Assembly (NCBI GenBank): GCA_039881145.1
Contig: JAYKKI010000016.1
Span: forward strand, 5,667,001 to 5,731,000
DNA length: 64,000 nucleotides
Direction: 5' to 3'
From: Druceiella hillmani
Lineage: Eukaryota > Arthropoda > Insecta > Lepidoptera > Hepialidae
Shown: positions 25,088 to 36,965 of the stretch, piece by piece
Position numbering within the stretch: the first letter of the stretch is position 1
How the letters are laid out: every line of letters starts with the position of its first letter
The notes under the pieces: model-generated
Seen by the model: the letters and a program-made list of their open reading frames with translations, nothing else
The model's database searches: none
Told to the model about the DNA's origin: nothing
Position numbers and translations under genes: made by a program

Positions 25088-26731
25088 TAGCTGACCCCGT
25101 GAACTTCGTATCGCCTAAGAATTAATAGATATTGTGTTAACTTATTAGCTAAATTAAATTCAGTTTTTTATTAACATAAAATGAATATTCAAAATGAATT
25201 AAGTTCAATAAATGTACAAATCAAAATGAAAACTATTTTATTTAATTAAAATAACATTTAAAATCACGAATTTGTAGTCATCACTTGGCATGCGATCCAT
25301 CGCAGTTATGAACAACCAAACCAATATATGATATTCATGAAGTTGTTTCTGCAAATCTTGAAGAACTTCTCTTTTTATTGCCGATACTCAATCTTTTGAC
25401 ACCGATGAAGTTGTTCCTACATGTTGCCCATGAAGTAAATTTAGATGAATTTATGCTGTGCATCTTCAAGCGGTTGCAATAATCCGATTCGATTGTGAAT
25501 TTGGCCTTGGATCCATAAAGTGGAAGGCGAAGTTAGATTTATTAAATTATGATCTCTCTAGCAGAAATTACCATGAATGTCAGATGGAATCCGCGTTCTT
25601 CTATAATGTCTGCTCCAAATGAAGTCATTTCGAAACAACCTTTGTATCTTTGAACGTTCGATAGAAAATGTCGTGACTCTGGTGTTTCGGTACGAAGTAA
25701 TGAATGCAATGACTCAGGGGGCAGAAGAAAGAATGGCAATTTTATCTTGCCACTGAGAGAGCACAATCCAGGCGTTCTCCAGCGAACTAATTCAATACAC
25801 CGCAAGGGTCGCACATAATATACATTGGGCCAATTCGAACGAAAGGATGCGAGCTGTAGTCAATTATGCAATCGTATTGAAATGCTACTCGATTCAAATC
25901 AACGCTAGAAGCATTTCTTCTTGCGCGTCGAAGATTATTAAGTTGTTGGTCAGTGCGATAAGCTCGACGATTTTTCATTGCCAACTGAGCTGTTTGTCTT
26001 GTTCTTGTGTTTGTGAAGAACGAAGTTGGGTCACGCTTACGCGGCGCTCTTTCCGTGCAATTACTTGTTCATCTGCAGTGGATTGATTTACAATATTCCT
26101 AAGTCGAATTGCATTACGGCTTTGTTGTGAAAGATTAGACTCTCAGCATAATAAACAACACTTTAAAATTAATGAAGTAAATTAAATAATGAAGCAATTA
26201 TCCATGCCCGCACAATCACAAATATCATAACCTCACAAAATGAATATTTTCATAAAACTTAACTATTTAAAATCACTCTTCGCTAATGAATTTCAGAAAA
26301 AATTGTTTAAAGAGAATTATTGTAATCGAATTCAAATGAAATAACGGTCGAAAACTGAATAAGAATTATCAAAAACCAATCATGATTTTCGTTCGTGTCT
26401 GTCATTTATGTCATTTATCACATATAACATTTTACACAAAATTAAATTATTTGTGATTTTTTTTACTTTTCCAATGCGCGAGGAAACTTCTCGAAGATGA
26501 AATAAAAAAAATATTCAATAAATATATAATAATCACATAAATTTTCAATGAAAAAAAAATTAGTCAATCCTTTCTCGATATATCACCAAAAAAGCCGTTC
26601 CATCCATAAATTTTTCCAATATTTTCGTATTTATTATCCTATTCCCGACGAAGACAAATCCAAATAACAAAAATTAAAAAAATTGGTCCAGCCGTTCTTG
26701 AGTTATAAACGGTGTAACTAACATGACTTTG

Positions 26732-26735
<4 letters not shown>
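25087..26735 (-). mobile_element. Helitron fragment, minus strand
   Basis: On the minus strand the element ends ggggtcagCTAG followed by T (25087-25090), the CTRR-3' terminus and A/T target typical of Helitrons. The preceding gcgatacgaagttcacgggg looks like a decayed terminal hairpin. The other end, at about 26.73 kb, lies against a second (TA)n tract; its minus-strand start includes gtttataactcaagaacggc, common in lepidopteran repeats. I could not fix a 5'-TC end. At about 1.65 kb it is far shorter than an autonomous Helitron, so the Rep and helicase domains are missing. Confidence 0.75.
25280..26140 (-). pseudogene. Helitron protein, N-terminal region, broken
   Basis: Minus-strand reading gives, in order, an arginine/glutamine-rich stretch near 26.08-25.98 kb, RAYRTDQQLNNLRRARRNAS, FQYDCIIDYSSHPFVRIGP and MYIMCDPCG (frame 25984-25787), then after a frameshift LCSLSGKIKLP, PPESLHSLL, ESRHFLSNVQRYKGCFEMTS and FGADIIEERGFHLTF (frame 25814-25542), then GQIHNRIGLLQPLEDAQHKF and IYFMGNM. 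This order and wording match the region upstream of the Helitron_like_N/Rep domain of insect Helitron proteins. It contains a CxxC (CDPC). Stops and at least one frameshift break it. In an intact element the protein would start rolling-circle transposition; this piece lacks those enzymatic parts. Confidence 0.85.
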
Positions 26736-26803
<68 letters not shown>

Positions 26804-26819
26804 ATATATATATATATAC
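26736..26819. repeat. (TA)n tract right of the Helitron
   Basis: About 84 bases of TA with TATG steps. Short frames through it are artefacts. Confidence 0.97.
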
Positions 26820-26929
26820 AAGTATATGGGCTTTCTGCATATGGCTTAACGGTATATGATACATATTCGGGGCAGGGGGGAGAACTGTCGCTCCATTTAC
26901 AATTTTTTTCATTTAATTAATTTTTAGAT

Positions 26930-27370
26930 TTTTTGAACGATCTAATCATAGATGGGTTTAATTTACTTAGATCTTTGTGTAGTAACATCAAATATTTTCT
27001 TCCGTATAGTTTTGTACATCGCATTTATCATTTACATGAATATATCAATATTCATTAAATGTTTCTTAAAACGAATATCCCACTCCGAGTCAAATGATTT
27101 GGATAGATATTGTATATAAATTTAAGCCTTAAAACAATTTCCGAACATCATTCGATATATTTGCAAACATCGCCAATGAAAATAATGACAATCATTACGG
27201 CGCTGAATTCAGTAAAATCACTATATTATTTCAATATATATTCATTAGTTTCTTAGTTAATGCACAAGAAAAATAAATGGTACAAAAGTGACTGGCCACT
27301 TCAAAATATTTCTTTATAAAACTATCTGTTTTCAGTGTTATCGACATATAGGTTTCATATAAACTTTATT
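26930..27370 (+). repeat. Module F', unit 2
   Basis: Matches 11.65-12.01 kb: ttggatagatattgtatata, gaacatcattcgatatatt, caatcattacggcgctgaat and agtgactggccacttcaaaat. Noncoding. Confidence 0.75.
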
Positions 27371-28360
27371 TAATATTCAATACATCCATAAGAAAATTAT
27401 ACTCAATTAATTTTTAAAAATATTAAGGATTCACATTCCCACTATTCTTAAGAACCATTAAACATATTATAAAACAGTTTTTAACGCTAGACATTTTCTT
27501 TATGAAAATTTTAAGATTGATTGGGTGTAGAAATATAAATTACAAAAAATTACCATAATACTTCACGCATTATGATAATTTTCCTCTAGTGTTAAAATAA
27601 TACATAGCTTTTTAATACTTTTTGACAATTTAAGAAAAATCGTATTGATTTCAATAAAATTTGTGTCTCAGCTGTTTTAAGTTTAGAGCCATTAAGATAT
27701 TATGCCACACGTAATAAGGTGACTGAAAAATGAAGCGCTTATATAAGCGATAAAAAAAGCAAAATAAATAGTTATAAATTTATATGTAGACGGATTTATA
27801 TTTTTCTATAACTACGTCCGACAATAATTATCCATATTCAGAATTCAGTTAAACTTTGTGAACTTACACAATGGCTCCGAATCCGATAACTGTAAATCAA
27901 ACTATAAAATTATATAACAATTAAACGTTGTTTGTTTATTCGTTGCTTTTTGTTGTTTGTTTATTATTTTTCACGCTTAAAGAGTCTGAGGGATTTCCAG
28001 ATAAAAAGATGGTTATATATAACTACGCTACTTACAGTGGCAGCGCAGTGAACATGAACATTATAAAAGTAAGAAACTTTGATATATTCAGAGTAGCTAT
28101 CTGATCAGGTTTAAATAAATAAATCTAATCGCATGACTTTTTTAATATTTCAAAGTTTTTTATTACATATCTTATATCAAAGTTTTAATATTTTTATCGT
28201 ATTTATAGAGAATTATAATTTATAATACTTTTACTAAAGCTGAAAAAGAGACACTCATCGAAAATATTTATGTCCTTCTACCGTAGCATGCTTTCTCAGA
28301 GGCTATTCAACGTAAATGTAGTTATATTTAACAACATAAATGTTTCCAACGTGTGTACTC
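27371..28360. other. Unassigned AT-rich sequence
   Basis: No gene found. The stretch separates F' from the (TA)n and hammerhead-bearing element. Sequence near 27.84 kb (agaattcagttaaactttgtg) resembles 13.87 kb, so part of this is the F'-G spacer of the array. Confidence 0.5.
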
Positions 28361-28362
28361 GT

Positions 28363-28398
<36 letters not shown>

Positions 28399-28404
28399 GT
28401 ATAA

Positions 28405-28482
<78 letters not shown>

Positions 28483-28486
28483 AAAT
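28361..28486. repeat. (CA)n-(TA)n microsatellite, three TA blocks
   Basis: A short CA run is followed by three TA blocks, each ending in tgtataaata. This implies amplification of a unit larger than a dinucleotide. Confidence 0.95.
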
Positions 28487-28513
28487 AATTCCTAATTTAA
28501 GAAATTAAAAGTT

Positions 28514-28655
28514 TACAATTAAATGAAACTATGTGATGTGGTATCATTTCTACTTTCTTTAAGTTCTTTACCACGACCTAGGTTTCGTTGCATTACATCT
28601 TCAGGTGGGCTATTAGCAAAGATATAGTACTACATCACGTAGCTTAATTGTGAAT
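28514..28655 (-). mobile_element. Hammerhead-bearing inverted-repeat element, copy 1
   Basis: Ends are inverted repeats (caattaaatgaaactatgtg at 28516 and cacgtagcttaattg near 28637-28651). The middle carries a minus-strand hammerhead-like motif described separately. Homologous elements lie at 41215-41410 and 42879-43077. The right arm is shorter than in the other copies. Confidence 0.75.
28571..28609 (-). ncRNA. Hammerhead-ribozyme-like motif, copy 1
   Basis: Minus-strand reading: CCAC (stem I, 28608-28605), CTGAAGA (core, 28604-28598), one extra T, a short stem II loop, GAA (28586-28584), ACCTAGGT (minimal self-pairing stem III, 28583-28576), C (28575, predicted cleavage residue of GTC) and GTGG (28574-28571) pairing with CCAC. 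The order CUGANGA - stem II - GAA - stem III - GUC fits the hammerhead core with a very short stem III. Caveats are the one-base insertion after the core and a weak stem II (GTAATGCAAC pairs only at its ends). Confidence 0.55.
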
Positions 28656-29099
28656 AATGAATTGCAAAATTAACACCAAATATATTCAATAAATTAATAG
28701 TTTTAGAACACATTTTTTAATAAAAATCATTCCATACCTCCATCTTTTAGGGCAATAACAAGAAAAATAAAAAAAAAAAACTTGACGGGCTCTAATTTAA
28801 CTTGAAATAATCAGCAGCACTTTTGTTCATAATTGATTTAAATTTTGGTGCGGAAAACTTACGGCTAGAATTATAAATGCGTTATATCATTAATTTTTTT
28901 TATATTTCTAGACTGAAGATATTAGCCTAATAATATTTACTACGCTGAAGATATCAGCCTAATAGATTATGATTTTTGTAAAGGTAAATACCACAATTTC
29001 TGCCTTTCCGTTTAATAAAATTGGAATTCGAGTACAATTATATTTAGTACTAGTTGTACTGCAGCTCGCATAGAAAACCGAGTACAAAAGCGTATCGGT

Positions 29100-29600
29100 A
29101 AGCGAAATATGAACTGGACTTTTGATTTCGCCTGGACCTCAATCGTCGATCGTACTCGTATTCAGCAAACAGAGCTAAACATCTTTTGTCACAATCCACA
29201 ATTTTCGCTGCCGATATTTAAAATATTTTTAGAAATAAACGCAAGTCCCGAGCTTTGAGCGTGCGGATGCAGCAATAAATGGCATTGAAAAGCGATCTCC
29301 TCAACTCGCACAATGGCGCATTGGTCCTCGAAATAAAACACAATCATTATTGTTTCTTACGTATTTTGTACGCTACATAATACATTTCCAATATGATCCG
29401 GCTGGATTAGGATTATACTTTTACGTTGGAAAACGTGACTTATGCTTGAACGTTTCGAATGACGACTTGGGAGGGTACACACTGACTTTTCAATTCGACA
29501 TCGGCATGTATTGTACGACGTATAGAAAGGGGGACATATAATGTTGGAATGTGATCATCTCTGTGTTTAGATGTGACTTTTGCATATCTTCTTTACACAT
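29100..29600 (+). repeat. Module G (second), unit 2
   Basis: Matches 14.16-14.72 and 40.06-40.56 kb: gcctggacctcaatcgtcga, ttttcgctgccgatatttaa, aataaacgcaagtcccgagc, caataaatggcattgaaaag and aaataaaacacaatcattat. The 63-codon frame at 29350-29541 is broken in other copies. Confidence 0.82.
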
Positions 29601-29739
29601 TAATGTTAATTTCTGAATCTCTAAAAATATTAAAATTATTAGTATGTCTGTGTGACTGTATTATGTGTCCAAATCCGAATTTGTGTTCAATAATGAATCC
29701 ATCAAAGTTGAGAATAGATAAAACAATGAAATCGAATTT

Positions 29740-29900
29740 TTACTTATGATTTTAGAAAAGTTGATAAACCATATAAAAATCAAGGCATACGACAATGTGT
29801 CAGCAGGTACACCTCGTTTACGCATTTACGCAAACCATTTCAAGCCATATTCCCTATGTCCATGACTTTTTGCTGAACAGAGGTAGCGACGCTATATCAC
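29740..29900 (+). repeat. X leader, unit 2/3 junction
   Basis: gttgataaaccatataaaaat, aacatttc-like and caaaccatttcaagccatatt match the X leader at 14.89-15.01 kb. The X core resumes only at 31.74 kb, so about 1.8 kb including a LINE tail has been added between. Confidence 0.65.
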
Positions 29901-30079
29901 ACGCGTTAGATATTTAAATATTAACGAAAACCAAAAGTGGTTACTGGCTAGTAACGTATTATATACCGCACACAATAATAACCTACCGTCTATAAAATGC
30001 TGATTTAGAACCGAAAAATAAAAGCTACCATATTTACTACCAGAATTTAACATTAGGATAAAATTTGACTTATCATTTA

Positions 30080-30870
30080 CATCAATATTTATTTATTTAA
30101 ACTTTAAGATACACAATATAACAATTTTGCGGACTTATTGCTACATGAGCAATCTCTTCCAGTCACATTGATTAAATATGAATAATTTATAATGTGGAAG
30201 ACTCCAAAAGACATTAATTAAAAAAAACTATTGGTATAATGGCATTAAATAAAACACAAATGTAACATCATAACAGATAAATAAGTGAAAATAAACTAAA
30301 TACAAAAAAAAATTAAAAAATCATTAATTAAAAATCTTGATATTATTGGGAACAAGGAAAGGGGAACTGGAATTAGGAAAGGTTGAACTAAGGGATTATG
30401 AGAGGAAGAACTTTTTCAGATGGTATTTACATACATTTACAGAGGGCGAGTTTCTAGTATCCGGATGTAGTCGATTCCAAAGTCTTATGGCTTGGACAGC
30501 GAAAGATTTCTCATAAATAAGTTTGGGAAAAGGATACTAAGCTGATTTATTACTGACTATTATACACAATCGCAAATACCAATTTCTTAGTGCTGGATGT
30601 GCTGAATTCCCGAATCTGGATAAAGTAGAAAAAAGGTATTTTTGATCCGCTTGTGGAACGTCAAAGACAATATTCATTGAGAAGAATAGAAAATAAACCA
30701 AGGATAAAGATTTACCATTGGCATTAGACCAATTAGCTAACGAAGTACGTGCTCAATAAGGCCAAATATATTTTCTCCGTATTAACGCTAGACCACAAGC
30801 CTCAAATTTACTTGTCATAACAGGGCTCTTTAGTACAGTCACCTCACTGTCCCGATACTTGTTCATATGA
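30080..30870 (-). pseudogene. Non-LTR retrotransposon (LINE) 3' end, broken
   Basis: Minus-strand reading from about 30.87 to 30.35 kb gives KSLSLVYFLFFSMNIVFD, SRFGNSAHPALRNWYLRL, PFPKLIYEKSFAVQAIRLWN, RLHPDTR and LKKFF. This is the typical end of an insect LINE reverse-transcriptase protein (arrival at a conserved A-x-x-L/I-W-N motif), followed by an AT-rich 3' tail. The family (CR1/jockey/RTE-like) cannot be fixed from this piece. It is 5'-truncated and split by stops, as usual for dead LINE copies. A homologous piece lies at 52.03-52.30 kb, same strand. The intact protein would nick target DNA and copy element RNA. Confidence 0.7.
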
Positions 30871-31735
30871 TTATTATTTATTCAAAACTCTAAGCAATAT
30901 TTACAGAATATAAATTCGTCCTTGTGAACAACTTTCAAAGATATATTGCGGATTTTTTTTTTCATTTTAATCACTAAATTTACACGCCAAAAATTTAATA
31001 TAATAATGGCAAAGCCTACCATATTCAGATAATTTATTGATAAGGATGACACACATCTGAATTTATTTTTATGTGACATTAGGTTTACAGAAGAAAATTT
31101 AAGAAATAAAATTATGGGATTGGGAAAGTATCTGTGGTTAAACATATTTTTCAACTTATAATATTTTCCTTGAAATATAGTGAAAATTTTAATTAGTTGT
31201 CATATCGAACTCATATTTGAGTGTTTTCCATTACTATTGCTTTCATTCGACTATATTTATTTATTTATTTTTGATTTGAATTTGCATTTATTTCTAAAAA
31301 TACTTCAAAACTTTCCTTCTGAATGGTTTGAACCGATATGATTACACTTCAGGAAAAAATGAATATATGCAGTTGAAGAAAAAACATTTAAAATAATTCA
31401 AATTGTAATAGTAATCTATTATTTGCTTATGAAACATACAAATATATAAACAAACGGTCTGTACGACGTTTTATTGAAAACAAAAGGAGAAACAACAACT
31501 TAATTATATTAAAAATTTTAACTTTAAATCATCCGAAACGTTACCAACTATCTCGGCTTATGAATTTTACTGTAAGTATTACAGATATAGCACATATAAA
31601 TGCGAATCTGAAAATTCATCAAATTTTACAAAACGGTGTCCTTTCTATTCGTCAATTTCCTGAAAATGAACATTTTCATATCGGACATATTCCATTTCAA
31701 ACTAGCATGTAGTTCAATATAAAAACATTACTGAC
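30871..31735. other. Unassigned sequence upstream of the LINE tail
   Basis: Could include more decayed LINE sequence. The 90-codon minus frame at 30882-31154 is AT-rich and shows no recognisable motif. No gene called. Confidence 0.4.
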
Positions 31736-31739
31736 TCTC

Positions 31740-32290
31740 GATTAGGCTCCATAAAGTATAAATTAATCCTTTCTTCATTGTACAAATTCTTTCAATTATC
31801 GAATAATTTCTATAATGAAAACAAAAAAATATAAGTGACTGTTCGAACAGAACGGTGGTCGGTTTTATTTAATAGTATTCTGTCAACTGACACAGACCCT
31901 AGTGTTTAGTTTAACAATAATTAGTACATATGTATTATGTTTTTGAGCGATTTTTGGTGGGGGGGGGGGGATTGCAGTGAATATATTATACCTTCTTGTT
32001 CGCTTTTGATTAGGACCACCGCCTTAAGGGTGGTTCATTGAGCCGGTCAACCTGTAAAGCTATCCAACATGTTGTTATTCTACGTGCTCTTAAAAGGGAA
32101 AAATGTTTTGTGTTTTAATACGGACCTAATGATTAATAGAGTTTATTAGACAATTTATATTAAATATAACAACAGCGAATACCATTACATAAACTTTCAT
32201 AAGTTCGGTCCTTCAAATCCAGTACATAAACCCGAAAAAAACTATTAAAATTATATTTAGCTACTGCGTTGTTTCTTCGAGGGATTTTAT
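31740..32290 (+). repeat. Module X, copy 3
   Basis: gtacaaattctttcaattatc, tggtcggttttatttaatag, ccctagtgtttagtttaac, taattagtacatatg and cttttgattaggaccaccgcc match X at 1.3 and 15.1 kb. At the position of the GC core there is a run of twelve G (31959-31970) instead. Sequence at 32.20-32.27 kb matches one unit of the 60-bp minisatellite. Confidence 0.78.
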
Positions 32291-33355
32291 TTTTTATGTT
32301 ATTACATGTGTTATTAAAAATCAAAGCTTAGAATTTTTAAATGTAATTTTGTTTAAATTTAGAAAAAAAGAACTGAAAAACCATATGAAGATATATTCTT
32401 CTCAGTTTATATTTCAAATTGAGCGATCAAACAATTTGAAAACATTTTGAAGTGTTTGATTCGTACAAGGATTCAAAAAAGTACTCCTAAAAAATTTTCA
32501 ATATTTTTATTTTTAAATTCTAGAGCTATATTAAGTGGTCAGAGTGATGATAATTTACAATATTTTATACATACTGTTCAGTTTCTTTCTAACGAAATAA
32601 GAACTTTCTTTTGCTCTAACGTGGGTTTACACATTTTCGTCGATCTCACTTTGAATTGACTTTAGACATTTATCACCTGATGATATTAAGGGATTTTAGC
32701 CAAGAAATACCATTCTAACGTATCAAACAAAAAAAAGGACACTTTATAGAACCATTTTTAATTAATTATTAACTTATGATTCATACTTCATATTCTATTT
32801 AATTAATATATTTACATTTTCAAAACAAGAAAATAACACAGTAAAGCCAGTGAGTGTTTTTAATTTTATAATTTTAATATCTAATTACAATTTCGTTATT
32901 CTAGAATTTTAATTTTGGATAATATTTATACCGAAAGACCAAATCAAACTTAGTATTACTTAAACTGTTTTGAAATTCTCGTTTACGTACAGATAAGTCG
33001 AAGTTTTTTCAAATTTGAAATATTATTTATGTGTCGGTTTTTTCAATTTCTGATTTCTAATGTACATAGTAAAGTAACCATTCTCTTTGCAATGATCATC
33101 TCAAACATAACACTGTATTGGATTAACAGAAAGGAAAATTGCATCATTTTTTCTTTGCGAAGACTATTATATACCATTTAACCATCGTACTTTTAAAATA
33201 ATAGATCTAACTTCAATGACAGTCAAACGATCATAACGCTTGTATATTAGAACCAACCAAAATACCAAGAGCACTTACAAATAATAAATCCTTTGGAAGG
33301 ATTTTGGTTATAAAGTTGAGGTAATAAAAATACTGATTGAAGTTGTAAGACAGAT
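32291..33355 (+). repeat. X-A spacer, unit 3
   Basis: Partly matches 2.09-2.69 kb (ggattttattttttatgtta, aaagcttagaatttttaaa). The later portion is AT-rich without assignment. No gene. Confidence 0.5.
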
Positions 33356-33359
33356 TGAA

Positions 33360-34085
33360 GATCGTTGAAGAGTTTAAGGTAATCATATAAAAAAGTACAT
33401 TCAATTTGAACTAAATTTAAATTAATAATTAAATAGAAACGGTGCTTATATAACGATGGATAAAAGCCTATGGCTAAAGGACTTAAATACGTATTCTAAA
33501 CATTTAAATTGCCCTAAAGCAATTTATACTTTACACTAAATTTATTCATCACTCAGTTGAAATAAGGTCTGGTTCTAATCATGTTTAATCCTGTCTGAAA
33601 TGGCTTTGAATTAGCTTTTCAGAAGAAGTAATAATCGTTTCGAATCTAGACCTAAGTACCTAAAATATTATTTATTTGGTTTACTTAAAGACTTCTAGGT
33701 ACATTTGGTAAATTTATTAACTTAATATTTCTTCCCGTCAATTCAAATTAAATTATATTGAAAGAAGCTACAGAAAAACGGTACCAAATACAAGCATCTT
33801 ATGGATATTTATATACAACTATATCCAATTCAAAAATAATGGCAAAAAGTGTATAAAGTTTTTCAATTATATTTTAAATGAAAAACAAACCAGTTGACTC
33901 AAGTCAAATTTAGCCTCCCAACGTTCAGTAACCACTTATGTATGATCTTGTAAGCTTTTCTACTGTTGATATTAGCCTATTTGTACGTTTTTAATTGATG
34001 TAATTCTTTACGATTTTCCAATTAGCTGTTAGATGTATGCATATCAACTTCTACAGCACGCCTCATCAGCGAGTTTGTGGTCTCC
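33360..34085 (+). repeat. Modules A-B, unit 3
   Basis: A: aaacggtgcttatataacga, tgccctaaagcaatttatac, catcactcagttgaaataag, gcttttcagaagaagtaata. B: ccagttgactcaagtcaaat, ttagctgttagatgtatgca, gcacgcctcatcagcgag. B then joins E directly near 34.09 kb; C and D are missing. Confidence 0.8.
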
Positions 34086-34570
34086 TTACTAATTGCATAC
34101 ACGAAAAAAATTATAATGAGCATTTATTTCAATGGCGAGTAATAGTATTTAATGCTACGGACGGCCGTCGGTTACTGGATGAAAATCAGTGTTTTATTCA
34201 GCGGTTATTGATACTTACGTGCATATTTCTGTACAGAGCTTAACAATCTTCGATGACACAGGGCGGGCGGCAACAACAACATACAACTTCTTATCACTCA
34301 ATTCATCAAAGCATCAAACGAAGCTCTCACAAGAAGCGTCATTATTGGGCTCGACCACCTAGTAACTACGGTATGGATGTATCTTATAGCTTATACAATA
34401 ACTTATATGCCTTTAAGGGGTATATTTTTTGCATATTTTTTAATCGCAGGGAAGGCTAAAACTATAGCCTTGAAAGTGGGCACTAATTTTAATAAATTCT
34501 TAGCGATATATTAAAGTATTAAATCAGACTTTTCTCGGAAGAAAATTATTTTAGTAATGCATTATTTATG
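34086..34570 (+). repeat. Module E, unit 3
   Basis: aaaattataatgagcatttat, ggcgagtaatagtatttaat, ggatgaaaatcagtg, atatttctgtacagagctta, agggcgggcggcaac (from 34260), gcatcaaacgaagctctcac and tatggatgtatcttatag. It is uninterrupted and keeps the first half of the GC core. The two 68-codon frames inside it are not preserved in other E copies. Confidence 0.82.
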
Positions 34571-35935
34571 CGAAATTACTGATTTAAGATTAATAGTAAT
34601 CTGTTGAGAAGGGTCTGTTGGTTAGAATTTTTCTCTAGAATTTAGCCTTTAGTTAAATGAATATAAGAGCCAAACTAACAATTTATTTAACGTAAACAAT
34701 CGACACGTACCATCCGGTTTATTGGTTGCTCTTTACTTTTAAAGATATTTAACTTTCCTGCTCTATAATTGTTGAACATTTTAAATACAGCTTCGTAATT
34801 CTTACTTCATTAAAAATAATTAAAAAATCTGCAACAATGAAAGTAAATGTTTAAGAAGAAATTATGAAAGAATTTTCCGAAGACCCCCGAAATAAATAAA
34901 AATCGATAACAATACTTACTACAATCATATATTCTTAATTTTTGTTCGAATTTTAATGACATTAAAATATTCAAGTATGGGTTTATTTTCTATTATTATA
35001 CCTATAAAAACGTCAATTAGCATATTAAAATATCTTCTAGTTTACAATAAAATATTTTTTAGTCAAGCCGGCCGTGAATTTTAAATCGACATATACTTTA
35101 CCTTAAAGACTAATTTTAACTATGGGCCACTAAAGATTAACGCCGTTAATTATCACATTAATGGACAATAAACTTAGATGTATACACGACTTAACATGCT
35201 AATCTTTAACAGCATTCATAATGCCGTTAAACGTTAGGTGATAGATCAGATGCGGCCTTTTTGGCACATCAAAGAGATGTAGCACGTTATAATGCATACC
35301 TACGTTAGTCAATATGCAACGAGAGCGAAACAGGATCATACATGTTTCTGAAGCAACTCTGGATTGAAGAACATACTCTGGATTAATGTTTAGTATTCTG
35401 TTGTAATGGAGTGAACATATGAAAAAGTGATTGAGTTTCTTGAAGTATTTCAAACTGAACCAAGTTTATGGGATCCGCGATATAAGGGTTATAAAAACAA
35501 CGTGTCATTTATCGGTGTAATTCGCTGAATACAGGTGTAACTATTCAAGTTAACGCATTACTTAATAGAATATTTTTACGCCTTAACTATTGCGATAATG
35601 GACATTAAACGTAAACCATGTAGCCCCAGCATATTTCAAAATTATCAATTTATTTGTCTTTCTCTGTTTTGTTTCTATCTGAATGTTATTATATTTTAAT
35701 TTTGAATTTCTTCATTAAAGTTGCCATATAAAAAAACTTTCAATATTTGTTTCATTGTCGAAACAACCCCAAACGTCAAGGACGGAACGATCGCACAATG
35801 ATTTATTCATAGTTCAATCCCTCCGTTCTAAAAATTTCGACCTCAATAACGAGGTCTTTAGGTGACTAGAGTTTAAAAACAAGAATTACACTAAAAGCAC
35901 TAGCCAAAAGTTTTAAAAATACGGTTAGCTGCAGT
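34571..35935. other. E-H spacer with an unidentified insertion
   Basis: Longer than the corresponding spacer in unit 2. The 84-codon minus frame at 35199-35453 has fairly balanced amino-acid composition and may be a transposon remnant, but no motif is recognisable. The region 35.04-35.64 kb has slightly higher GC than its flanks. Confidence 0.4.
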
Positions 35936-35939
35936 ATTT

Positions 35940-36390
35940 CAAGCTACTTTAATAGAATATTGGCCTATTTGCTTCAACTCGGCAATGAATACTGACAGAT
36001 AACGCCCATCGAGATAAAACGCAATGCACAAGCTGTGCGTGCGTGCATTGTTCTGTTTAATTGCCGTTAAAATGAACGTGTTCTGTAAAAATAGTAATCC
36101 ATAACGACAAATATATGGAATATATTTGTCGTAAACACTGATTGTAATATTCGAACTTTCAAATTGAAGTTAAACAATATGTAAAGAGGAAATCCGCCGA
36201 AAGAAACTCACACTAACTCTAGTTTGACATCAGCTTTTGATTTTTTTTATTCTTACTGAAATATATTTGCAGAAGCGACAGGCTGAAATTCCGAAATTCG
36301 TCTGTCGTACGCTATACCTTCCAAATCTCGTGCTAACCAATTACTGATTTTTATTTTTGGAATTCTTATGATTTGATACAGGAAAAAAGT
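35940..36390 (+). repeat. Module H, unit 3, with 13-bp hairpin
   Basis: tttgcttcaactcggcaatg, gcacaagctgtgcgtgcgtg and ttctgtttaattgccgttaa match unit 2 and unit 1 H modules. Perfect arms acgacaaatatat (36104-36116) and atatatttgtcgt (36120-36132) surround a 3-base loop; unit 1 has only a degraded equivalent near 7.34 kb. Confidence 0.7.
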
Positions 36391-36965
36391 TCAATTTTTT
36401 GACGTGACTGGTAATAATGTTACGTAAACTTAAATTACGATACACTGATTTAAACCGTTTGCTACTGAATAAAAACCATTCTCTGCTTTCTATTCAGTAT
36501 ACTGGTAATTTAGTTCTATGATTCGATTAATCAAAACGAAACTTTCCTACGGATTTTTTGTTTTCGAAATTCTTCTAAACGACCAATCAATTATCTTGTT
36601 GAATTTTCAATTTCCTAATTTCATAATTCATCGCTGTATTTAATTTACTCACATCATACTATAGAGGCAGATAATCAAAATTATCATATAAATTTACGGA
36701 ATATATTTGTTTTGAATATAAATATGTAAATATTTAATACATTTATCAGATACTCCATTTGGATAGGAACATTGTGAACTCTTAAGCATAATACAATTTT
36801 CAAACACTACTTGATCAATTATTCATTCACAGGCGGTGTGAATTATTAAGATAACAGTCGTTTTGAGGTTGAATTCAATACATTTATCTCGTTATCCTAA
36901 CATATCCAATTGTTTGTTTTTATTTCGAAGACAGTTTACGTAAAAATGTTTTGTTAAAGCAACAG
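36391..36965 (+). repeat. Module F, unit 3
   Basis: gatactccatttggatagga, ttgatcaattattcattcac, cagtcgttttgaggttgaat, cgttatcctaacatatccaat and cgaagacagtttacg match F at 20.93 kb. It joins G abruptly near 36.97 kb, with a small direct repeat (agcaacagcggattgc) at the junction. Confidence 0.78.

Noticed and set aside
29350..29541. 63-codon frame in module G that reads plausibly as protein.
   Set aside because: The same segment in the four other G copies carries stops and frame shifts at different places.
35199..35453. 84-codon minus-strand frame with balanced composition.
   Set aside because: No recognisable motif, no conserved start context and no second copy; kept only as a possible transposon remnant in the spacer description.
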